From assembly GCA_049522565.1 (NCBI GenBank), contig JBEKNT010000176.1, positions 1 through 12,707 of the forward strand: a DNA stretch of 12,707 nt. The letters run 5' to 3'. The position numbers and the translations under genes were made by a program. This document shows, one piece after another, positions 6,870 to 12,707 of the stretch. Origin of the DNA: JASHVB01 sp049522565. Its GTDB lineage: Bacteria; Pseudomonadota; Alphaproteobacteria; Acetobacterales; Acetobacteraceae. The first letter of the stretch is position 1. Each line of letters opens with the position of its first letter. The notes beneath the pieces were generated by a model that saw only the letters and a list, made by a program, of their open reading frames with translations, was not told the origin of the DNA and made no database searches.

Positions 6870-7050
6870 CCCCTTGCACCAAAGCGGGCGGCGGACGCGG
6901 CTGCCACCGCCTCGCCGGCGTCCCCTGCCGTCCCCGCGGCGGCGCGGGCAGAACCCCTTGCACCAATTCGGCCGACCCCCGCCCGCGCTGCTCCTCGACC
7001 AGCACCGGGGAGCACCGATGCGCAAGCGGTGGCAGAACCCCTATGCAACG
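6868..7050. repeat. Three degenerate units with 84-bp period
   Basis: A core AACCCCTTGCACCAA occurs exactly at 6868-6882 and 6952-6966, and a diverged AACCCCTATGCAACG occurs at 7036-7050. Both steps are exactly 84 bases. Units 2 and 3 share the longer prefix GGCAG before the core. The roughly 65 bases between cores are not obviously conserved. Because 84 is a multiple of three, a plus-strand frame open from 6849 to 7085 would show three copies of a PL motif (KPLAP, EPLAP, EPLCN) in a proline/alanine-rich context, but it has no start codon near its beginning. Confidence 0.65.
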
Positions 7051-7075
7051 TGAGAACCTGGCCGCCTGCCGCGCA

Positions 7076-7098
7076 CGGGGCTTGACCCGACCATGGCG
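7076..7098. repeat. Decayed copy of the CCGGGCTTGACCCGG palindromic repeat
   Basis: CGGGGCTTGACCCGACCATG resembles the repeat family seen as an inverted pair at 5723-5803, with several arm positions changed so that the stem is weakened. This is assigned by eye from the shared GGGCTTGACCCG centre. Confidence 0.4.
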
Positions 7099-7136
7099 TG
7101 AAGGCCGGCGGCAAGGGCGCAAACAGTCAGCGCCGT

Positions 7137-7150
7137 CTGATCCAAATCAA
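7137..7150. promoter_or_regulatory. FNR/FixK-like binding site
   Basis: CTGAT-CCAA-ATCAA matches the TTGAT-N4-ATCAA consensus for FNR/FixK/ANR regulators at 9 of 10 defined bases. It lies 175 bases upstream of the kinase start, far for direct activation unless the transcript has a long leader. No clear -10 element is visible at the matching distance. Confidence 0.35.
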
Positions 7151-7324
7151 GGCGCGATGCCGTGGCACGTGCGATGGAACCCCGACTGCGGAGCCAGCCA
7201 TGCACACCTGTGACATGCCAGCCTCTATGGCTCCGTGCCGCCCGCGACTCTCCGGCCTGCCGCCGGCGGCATTTCCTCGCCCGCCGCCGGCGATCCGTTC
7301 CCCATGGAACCCGGATGACCCGCC

Positions 7325-8614
7325 GTGAGGTTCTGCATCCTCGCCGACGACCTGACCGGCGCCAACGCCACCGCCTCGCTGCTGAAGCGCGAGGGTCTGC
7401 CGAGCCACACTCATCTCTTTGCCCAGCCGCCGCGCGGCGGGCCGCCGACCTCCTTGCGGGAGGATGGTGCCCATGTACTCGACCTCGACACCCGGGAGCT
7501 CACCGGCGGTGAGGCGGCAGCCCGGCTGGCCGTCGCCACCGGCTGGCTCGGCGATGCACCGGACCTGATCGGGCTGCGCATCGACAGCACCTTGCGCGGG
7601 CCCATCCCTGCCTCGATCGACGCCTTACTCGCCGACAAGCGGCGCCTGGCGCTGGTGGTGCCGGCATTCCCGGCGTCCGGCCGCACCACGCGGGATGGCG
7701 TCCACTATGTCTGCGGCGTGCCACTGGCCGAAACGCAGGTGGCGCACGATCCGCATTGCCCGGTCACCGACTCGCATGTGGGGGAGTGGATCGGCGGGCG
7801 CATGGTCGCCGGCTCGGCAATGCTCAATCTAGACGCCGTCCGACACGGCCACAGGGCCATCGCGACACGGCTCGTGCGCTGCATGGAAGCCGGCGTCCGC
7901 GCGGTGTTCTGCGACGCCGAGACCGATTGCGACATCAAGGAGATCGCCCGCGCCGCGCTGGCCCTCCAGCGCAGCCACGGTGTCGCGGTCCTGCCGGTCG
8001 ACCCTGGCCCGTTCACCGCCACCCTGGTGCGGCTGATGAAGCAGCCGCGCCGGCTGAGCCCGCTAGTTTTCGGCATCGTCGGCAGCGTGATGGACACGTC
8101 GCGCCAGCAGATGAATTTCGTTGAGGCCGGCGGCCACGCCTTCATCGTCCGCTATAACGGCCAGACCGTGCCCGCGCTTCTCGCAGCGTTCGAGCAAGCG
8201 CCGCTCGCGACCAAGGCGATGCTGTTGCGGACCGATACAGCGGCGCTCGATGCCTACGGCAAGCTGCATCTGTACGACACGTTGGCGGGTCTGTTCGAGC
8301 AAGTCGTTGAGCGATTTCCGTCGCTGGGCGGCTTCCTGTTGTCCGGCGGCGAGACCGCGGGGCGGCTGCTGGCCGGTTTCGGTGCCCGCAGCCTGTGCAT
8401 TCTCGGCGAGGTCATGCCGCTGATCGCCTTGAGCAGAATTGTCGATGGCCGGCTGAGCGGCAGATACCTGGTGACCAAGGGCGGCACCGTCGGCACGACC
8501 TCGGCGATCGCCGATGCGCTCGGTCGACTCTACGATAGCCTCGCCGACGATAAGCTGCGCGTCGCGGTGTGGAACCATGCAAGCCAGCAGTTTGATGCGC
8601 GCGTACCGGGGTGA
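7325..8614 (+). CDS. Four-carbon acid sugar kinase (DUF1537 / OtnK-type)
   Basis: This 429-residue protein matches the DUF1537 kinases that phosphorylate C4 sugar acids such as D-/L-threonate or D-erythronate at O4. The N-terminal domain has ILADDLTGANA (5-15), RIDSTLRG (85-92) and the strongly conserved VPAFPASGRTTRDGVHY (112-128) followed by GVPLAETQVAHDP. The C-terminal ATP-binding domain has GSVMDTSRQQ (253-262), SGGETA (340-345) and VTKGGTVGTTSAI (383-395). GTG 7325 is the only sensible start: a TGA lies three codons upstream in frame. The next gene encodes PdxA2, the dehydrogenase normally paired with this kinase, and together they convert the sugar acid to dihydroxyacetone phosphate and CO2. 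Which stereoisomer is used cannot be told here. No dedicated transporter is in the window. Confidence 0.88.
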   Translation: MRFCILADDLTGANATASLLKREGLPSHTHLFAQPPRGGPPTSLREDGAHVLDLDTRELTGGEAAARLAVATGWLGDAPDLIGLRIDSTLRGPIPASIDALLADKRRLALVVPAFPASGRTTRDGVHYVCGVPLAETQVAHDPHCPVTDSHVGEWIGGRMVAGSAMLNLDAVRHGHRAIATRLVRCMEAGVRAVFCDAETDCDIKEIARAALALQRSHGVAVLPVDPGPFTATLVRLMKQPRRLSPLVFGIVGSVMDTSRQQMNFVEAGGHAFIVRYNGQTVPALLAAFEQAPLATKAMLLRTDTAALDAYGKLHLYDTLAGLFEQVVERFPSLGGFLLSGGETAGRLLAGFGARSLCILGEVMPLIALSRIVDGRLSGRYLVTKGGTVGTTSAIADALGRLYDSLADDKLRVAVWNHASQQFDARVPG

Positions 8615-8657
8615 CCGCTGCGACTGCCCGGTCCCCGATGCGATGGAGTATGACGGC

Positions 8658-9703
8658 ATGACAGACAATAAGCCGGTGCTCGCCGTCACCATGGGCGACC
8701 CCGCCGGGATCGGGCCGGAAATCACCGTCAAGGCGATGCTGACGCCGGAGGTGCTCGCGTTCTCGCGCCCCTTCGTCATTGGCGACGCCGCGATCCTGCG
8801 GCAGGCACTGGGCTTTTGCGGGCTGTCCGCGCCGTTGAACCGCATCGCCACACCGGCCGAGGCGCGCTATATGCCGGGCGAGATCGACGTGCTAGACCTC
8901 GGCGTTGCCGATCCGGCTCGGCTGGAGATCGGCAAGGTGCAGGAAGCCGGCGGCGCGGCGGCCTTCGCCTATATCCGCAAATCGATCGAACTCGCGATGG
9001 CACATGAGGCCGATGCCGTCGTCACTGGCCGATCAACAAGGAGGCGCTGAAGCTCGCGCGCATCCCGTATATCGGCCACACCGAAATGTACGCCGACCTC
9101 ACCGGCGCGCGCGAAGAGATGACGATGTTCGCCATCGGCGCGCTGAAAATCTTCTTCCTGACGCGTCACGTGGCGCTGATCGAGGCCTGCCGGCAGATCA
9201 AGCAGGACCTGGTGCTCGCCGGCATCGAAAAGAGCATGCGGGCGCTCCACCAACTGGGCCTCGACAAGGCGCATCTCGCGGTCGCCGGCCTCAATCCCCA
9301 CGCCGGCGACGACGGCTTGTTCGGCCGCGAGGAGATCGACCAAATCGCCCCGGCGGCGCGGGAGGCCTGCCGCCGCGGCATGCGCGTCACCGGGCCGGAG
9401 CCTGCCGATTCGGTGTTCCACTTCGCCAAGCTGGGCCGGTTCGACGCGGTGCTGTCGCTGTATCACGACCAGGGTCACATCGCCTCGAAGATGATCGACT
9501 TCGAACGCACGGTGAGCGTCACGCTCGGCTTGCCCATCATGCGCACCAGCGTCGATCATGGCACCGCGTTCGACATTGCCGGCACCGGCAAGGCGAGTGC
9601 GGTAAGCCTGATCGAGGCGCTGCGGGTGGGTGCGCAATATGCCGGGCGCGGAGTGCGGACGGACTGCGGCGTGGGGCCGATGCTCGCGACCGCCGCGGAA
9701 TGA
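8658..9703 (+). pseudogene. pdxA2: PdxA2-type 4-phospho-threonate/erythronate dehydrogenase, frameshifted
   Basis: The first 124 codons (MTDNKP..., with MGDPAGIGPE at 12-21) end in VVTG. The frame then derails to RSTRRR and a stop at 9048-9050. Re-reading one C (9029) gives GPINKEAL and continues GHTEMYADLTG, NPHAGDDGLFG, LYHDQGHIASKM and DHGTAFDIAGTGKA to the stop at 9701. These carry the three metal-binding histidines and phosphate contacts of the PdxA family. The repaired product is about 348 residues, normal for the family. Everything else is conserved, so this is a very recent mutation or a single-base sequence error in a CCC run. ATG 8658 is chosen because GGAG lies 9 bases upstream; ATG 8643 is an alternative. 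The DUF1537 neighbour argues for PdxA2 in sugar-acid catabolism rather than vitamin B6 synthesis. Confidence 0.88.
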
Positions 9704-9743
9704 TGCGCTGATCGTCCGGCTGTGCAGGGGAGTGACGAAATCA

Positions 9744-9773
9744 GGACGTTGCTTCGCCTTCCGCTCGCAACGA
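9744..9773. repeat. Dispersed TTGCTTCGC...GCTCGCAA palindrome
   Basis: CGTTGC (9747-9752) and GCAACG (9767-9772) form a perfect stem around TTCGCCTTCCGCTC. The sequence resembles the common alphaproteobacterial intergenic repeat GGATTGCTTCGC...GCTCGCAATGAC. It lies in the 188-base gap between the PdxA2 and CoA-transferase genes. Confidence 0.5.
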
Positions 9774-9891
9774 CAGAAGGGCGGCGACGGCGCGATGACG
9801 GAAGCCTCCGCTCTCGCAACCTTCGGCCCGCTGCCTCGACCGACCGGCAAGGCCTCGCTAGGCTCCCGGGCGAGAGAGGAACCGCGACAAG

Positions 9892-10551
9892 ATGATCGAC
9901 AAGTTCGTCGCCTCGATGGCAGACGCAATGGCCGGGATCGAGGACGGATCAACCGTGCTGGTCGGTGGCTTCGGTGACGTCGGCGCGCCGGCCGCAATGC
10001 TGGACGGCCTCGCAGCGCAGGGGGCATGCGACCTCACGATCGTGATCGTCGCCGGCGGCCGCGACGGCAGCAAGATCGAGCGCTTGCTCGAACTCGGCCG
10101 CGTTCGGAAAATGGTATGCAGCTTCGTGCGCCCCGCCAGCTTGGCCGGACGCCTGTTCCAGCAAGGCGCGCTGGAACTGGAGATCGTGCCGCAAGGCACA
10201 CTGGCGGAACGCGTTCGCGCCGCCGGCGCCGGCATCGAAGCGTTCTTCACCCCGACCGCCGCCGACACCATCCTCGCCGAGGGCCGCGAAACCCGCATCA
10301 TCAACGGCAAGAACTGCCTGATCGAATTTCCCCTCCGCGGCGACGTGGCGCTGATCGAGGCCTGGCAGGCGGACCGCTGGGGCAACCTGACCTATCGCGA
10401 AAGCGCGCGGAACCTCAATCCGGTGATGGCGATGGGCGCCGCGCTGACCATCGCCGAAACGCGCCATGTCGTCGCCTTGGGCGACATTCCGCCGGAACAC
10501 GTGCACACGCCGGGTCCGTTCGTGCATCGCGTCATCCACGTGCCGGAATGA
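9892..10551 (+). CDS. 3-oxoacid CoA-transferase subunit A
   Basis: This 219-residue protein is the alpha subunit of a family I CoA-transferase (ScoA/PcaI type). Such enzymes move CoA from succinyl-CoA to a 3-oxo acid such as acetoacetate or 3-oxoadipate. Visible landmarks are the CoA-binding VGGFG (24-28), VPQGTLAERVRAAGAGI (99-115), FFTPTAADTILAEGRE (118-133) and the terminal HTPGPFVHRVIHV (205-217). A purine-rich GAGAGAGGA ends 11 bases before ATG 9892. The stop TGA overlaps an alternative ATG for subunit B, and the two genes are clearly one operon. No 3-oxoadipate pathway genes are nearby, so the acceptor acid is open. Subunit pairing is certain by order and sequence; substrate is not. Confidence 0.92.
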   Translation: MIDKFVASMADAMAGIEDGSTVLVGGFGDVGAPAAMLDGLAAQGACDLTIVIVAGGRDGSKIERLLELGRVRKMVCSFVRPASLAGRLFQQGALELEIVPQGTLAERVRAAGAGIEAFFTPTAADTILAEGRETRIINGKNCLIEFPLRGDVALIEAWQADRWGNLTYRESARNLNPVMAMGAALTIAETRHVVALGDIPPEHVHTPGPFVHRVIHVPE

Positions 10552-10562
10552 AGGAAACGCCA

Positions 10563-11219
10563 ATGGCCGACAGCGAATTCCAGCCGCTCGACCGCATCGG
10601 CATTGCCGCCCGCATCGCGCAGGACATCCCGGAGGGCTGGTTCGTCAATCTCGGGATCGGCATCCCTACCGCTGTCTCCGACTGCGTGCCGGCCGAGCGC
10701 GAGGTAATTTTCCATGCGGAGAACGGCGTGATCGGCATCGGTCCCGCGCCGGCGCGCGACGCGATCAATCCGTACCTGATCAACGCCGGTGTGCAGCATA
10801 TCACGTTGCGCACCGGCGGCGCCTATGTGCACCATGCCGACAGCTTCGCGATCGCGCGCGGCGGACATCTTGATCTGTGCGTGCTGGGTGCGTTTGAAGT
10901 GTCGGAGACCGGCGATATCGCCAACTGGGCGCGCGCGCCAGACGAGCCGGTGAAGCAGGTCGGCGGCGCGATGGACCTGGCGATCGGCGCGAAACGATTA
11001 TGGGTGGCGATGGAGCACGTCACGAAGGAAGGCGCCTCACGCATCGTGCGGTCCTGTTCCTATCCGCTGACCGCCAAGGGCGTGGTGCAACGGGTCTACA
11101 CCAATCTCGCGGTGCTGGACGTCACGCCGCGCGGCTTCGTGGTACGCGACATGGTTCCGGGGTTGACATTCGAGGCGTTGCAGGCGCGGTCTGCGGCGCC
11201 GCTACGCGCCGCCAGGTGA
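10563..11219 (+). CDS. 3-oxoacid CoA-transferase subunit B
   Basis: This 218-residue beta subunit partners the gene before it. VNLGIGIPT (28-36) and HAENGVIGIGP (51-61) are present; Glu53 in the (S/A)ENG motif is the catalytic residue that forms the glutamyl-CoA thioester. KQVGGAMDLAIGAKR (131-145) and MEHVTKEG (150-157) are typical of the ScoB/PcaJ family. ATG 10563 is chosen because AAGGA lies 7 bases upstream. ATG 10548, overlapping the previous stop as ATGA, would add five residues and is possible. The frame is open far upstream to 10026, but only as an out-of-frame reading of subunit A. The short alanine/arginine-rich tail after LTFEALQ is not conserved-looking. With subunit A it forms a cytoplasmic heteromer. 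Confidence 0.92.
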   Translation: MADSEFQPLDRIGIAARIAQDIPEGWFVNLGIGIPTAVSDCVPAEREVIFHAENGVIGIGPAPARDAINPYLINAGVQHITLRTGGAYVHHADSFAIARGGHLDLCVLGAFEVSETGDIANWARAPDEPVKQVGGAMDLAIGAKRLWVAMEHVTKEGASRIVRSCSYPLTAKGVVQRVYTNLAVLDVTPRGFVVRDMVPGLTFEALQARSAAPLRAAR

Positions 11220-11266
11220 AGCCTCGCGACATTGGTGGCTGCGGCGACCATCCCGGCGACGCGCGC

Positions 11267-12194
11267 TCAGCGCCGTCCGAACCGGCGCATCACGTGTTGC
11301 ACTTTCGACCGCAGGAAGGGCAGGTCGGTAGCCGCACGCTTCATGGCGATGCTTTGGTGGAAGGCGATCTTGTCGTCGGTGTAGGGTCAGTCGTTGTGTC
11401 GCGCCACCGGACCGTTCGCGATGGAGCCGAACGGTCTCCCAACCGCTTCAACTCGGTCGCCAGGAACGACTCCTCACCGCATACCATCAGCGGGTAGAGC
11501 TCCTCCAGCCGGATCCGCTTGAACACCGACACGGGCAGAATGGCTGGTCCAAGAAGAAAATCGGTCCAGCCGACCACGACCTCTTCGTCCAGCAGGTGAT
11601 CAGCACGCGGATCGTCTTTGCTGACCGCGGCGAATGACGTTCGCGGTGCTGCATTGCTGGCTGCCGGGATGGGCAGGGTCTGAGCCGCGTGGCGAATCGG
11701 AGGCCGTATTCTTCGCCATTGAGCAGCCGTACCCCGAACCCCACGTCCGAGGTGCCCAGGTTCAGGCGTGCGGCATGGAACGCCTTCCGCAGGTGCACGA
11801 GGGCATAGATTGACAGGATTTCGATATCGAGATTCATCAGCACGACCATGCAATCCTGCACGATGTCACGGATCTGCAGCAGTGCGCGGTTGAGCCGGAC
11901 ATTGTGCCGGTTCTCGACCACGCGCACATGCGGCGCTCGCGTGACAAGTTCGCGCAGCATTTCCCGGCCGCCTGCTTCGCTGGCGTTCTCGATGACCAGC
12001 AGATCGCATGGCATCTGGGTGTATCGTTCAAGGGAGTTGAGAAACGTGCGGTTGCACTCGATGCGGTTGAAAGTGACCGTCGCCACGGTGATGTATTCGA
12101 ACGCCCGCCGCGGATACGCTTGTGCCGGATCGAACTGGGACAGAGGGGGATTGTATTGGTTGCGTCTGCTCGTGGCGGTCCGGTCCTTCCACAT
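11267..12194 (-). pseudogene. Family 2-like glycosyltransferase, two frameshifts
   Basis: Three reading-frame segments join into one protein. From ATG 12194 the first segment contains FEYITVATVTFNR, CDLLVIENAS and LMNLDIEI, the nucleotide-sugar-binding fold and a DxD-like region of GT-A enzymes, and runs to about 11690. The second segment (about 11690-11388) has LLDEEVVVGWTDFLLGP and LYPLMVCGEESFLATELKR. The third (about 11385-11267) reads PYTDDKIAFHQSIAMKR and ends FGRR-stop at 11267. Adding one base near the CC at 11685-11686 and one in the GGG at 11384-11386 restores a frame of about 309 residues. Protein-like sequence (VTARSLVPVYDTAA) continues upstream of 12194 to a stop near 12243, and an arginine-rich stretch from 12333 in another frame may be the true N-terminus. 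The gene is convergent with the CoA-transferase operon; its acceptor and sugar are unknown. Confidence 0.7.
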
Positions 12195-12530
12195 GGCAGC
12201 CGTGTCGTAGACAGGAACCAGCGATCGCGCGGTGACCTTGTCGCTTCACCCGTGGAAGGTGGTCGGGTGCTTGGTTGCGGAGACGCAGCAGCGAAGCGGT
12301 GATCCGCCTTCCAGCCCGTTCACGTAACGTCAAGATTAAGGATCAGGCGGCGCGGCGCGCACCTCCTTTCCGGTTCAACAGTTGCGCGGGTACCGCTGTT
12401 GGTGCAAACCAAACAGCGGCGGTTTTCCACCCGCCAGTGTCTACCACATGGTTCAACGATGCGCTCCTCGGCGGCGTGATCGCCCGGGCGAAGCAGGTTT
12501 TCGAACGGCTCACAACATGAAGGCAACACC
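12195..12530. other. Region with no defensible gene
   Basis: About 336 bases separate the glycosyltransferase ATG from the final gene. The left half may contain the frameshifted N-terminus of the glycosyltransferase (minus strand, up to about 12333). The right half must hold the promoter of the rightward gene, but I see no clear -35/-10 pair. A five-codon open frame (12517-12534) overlaps the next start codon. Confidence 0.4.
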
Positions 12531-12707
12531 ATGATCACCGCGATCGAGATCAAGCAGAGCGAGTCGTTCGCCGCCGGCGCCGAGTTCGGCGCCTCGGGCG
12601 CCTATACGCGGCTTAACGGCAGTGCGTTCGGCGAGCTTGACCCGTCGCATCCCGCCAATCGCGGCATCGCGCTGCTGGACAAGGCGCCACGCAATGCACG
12701 TGGCAAG
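12531..12707 (+). CDS. Alpha/beta-hydrolase-domain protein, N-terminal fragment
   Basis: Only the first 59 residues are in the window, beginning MITAIEIKQSESFAAG. The pattern FGASGAYTRLNGSAFGELDP followed by HPAN and LLDKAPRNARGK is the conserved N-terminal beta region of a family of roughly 450-650-residue proteins annotated as alpha/beta hydrolase domain proteins. In these the catalytic triad lies far downstream, outside the view. Many relatives are exported, but no signal peptide is visible at this start. AAGG lies about 7 bases upstream of ATG 12531. The function is unknown beyond probable ester or lactone hydrolysis. Confidence 0.65.
   Translation, partial: MITAIEIKQSESFAAGAEFGASGAYTRLNGSAFGELDPSHPANRGIALLDKAPRNARGK

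Larger units (their letters stand above)
6533..7324. other. Gene-poor accessory region
   Basis: These 792 bases contain no intact gene I can defend. In order they hold about 100 bases with nothing recognisable (6533-6633), a miniature transposon remnant (6634-6869), a three-unit 84-bp periodic repeat (6868-7050), a decayed palindromic repeat (7076-7098), an FNR-like box (7137-7150), and about 170 bases of leader before the kinase gene with a 14-bp perfect palindrome at 7258-7271. Several 60-130-residue open frames on both strands are compositionally arginine-, alanine- or proline-rich and look like GC-rich noise. Confidence 0.6.

Noticed and set aside
6622..6881. Target-site duplication flanking the miniature element
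   Set aside because: The 8 bases outside each inverted repeat (GCATTATC left, CCCCTTGC right) do not match, and shifting the ends by four bases does not help.
6868..7050. CRISPR array
   Set aside because: There are only three cores, one diverged, spaced by about 65-69 bases, with no cas gene in the window; this does not fit a CRISPR repeat-spacer pattern.
6827..7213. A 128-residue protein in the gene-poor region
   Set aside because: Arg/Gly/Pro-rich composition, no motif, overlaps repeats and has competing open frames on both strands.
9021..9040. Programmed -1 frameshifting in pdxA2
   Set aside because: Re-reading one C would restore GPINKE, but there is no slippery heptamer and no reason for this family to use recoding; a one-base deletion or sequence error is simpler.
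10026..10562. A long N-terminal extension of CoA-transferase subunit B
   Set aside because: It reads subunit A out of frame, is Arg-rich, and the canonical subunit B begins at 10563.

Overview
The window is GC-rich, densely coding DNA with the gene content and small dispersed palindromes typical of an Alphaproteobacterium. Acetobacteraceae or a related Rhodospirillales lineage is my best guess, from overall feel rather than a marker gene; there is no rRNA or tRNA to settle it. Most genes are peripheral catabolism enzymes rather than core functions.

Left part (1-5717): the end of one acyl-CoA dehydrogenase and a complete second one that overlaps it by a single base (a translationally coupled pair). 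A convergent, signal-peptide-less THI5/NMT1-type substrate-binding protein follows, separated from the dehydrogenase by a perfect hairpin. It diverges from a Gfo/Idh/MocA oxidoreductase. Next come a FrnE-like DsbA-family oxidoreductase, which carries a palindromic repeat inside its reading frame, and an O-acetylhomoserine sulfhydrylase (MetY type) with its own recognisable promoter.

Middle part (5718-7324): an inverted pair of a common alphaproteobacterial palindromic repeat, an SDR oxidoreductase, then about 790 bases without an intact gene. That gap holds a 236-bp miniature element with 29-bp terminal inverted repeats and an N-terminal fragment of an IS1595-like transposase, a three-unit repeat of 84-bp period starting at its edge, a decayed copy of the palindromic repeat, and an FNR/FixK-like box.

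Right part (7325-12707): a DUF1537 four-carbon acid sugar kinase and a PdxA2-type 4-phospho-threonate/erythronate dehydrogenase, together a known two-step route from C4 sugar acids to dihydroxyacetone phosphate. The PdxA2 frame is broken by one missing base. Two subunits of a 3-oxoacid CoA-transferase follow. A family 2-like glycosyltransferase on the minus strand is broken by two frameshifts, and the window ends inside an alpha/beta-hydrolase-domain protein.

All three well-resolved frameshifts in the right part are repaired by adding one G or C beside a short G/C run, so they may be sequence errors rather than real mutations. I see no clearly new multi-gene system. The items most worth checking are the miniature element with its adjoining 84-bp repeat, the palindrome accommodated inside the DsbA-family protein, the orphan cytosolic THI5-like protein, and the shared signature of the frameshifts.
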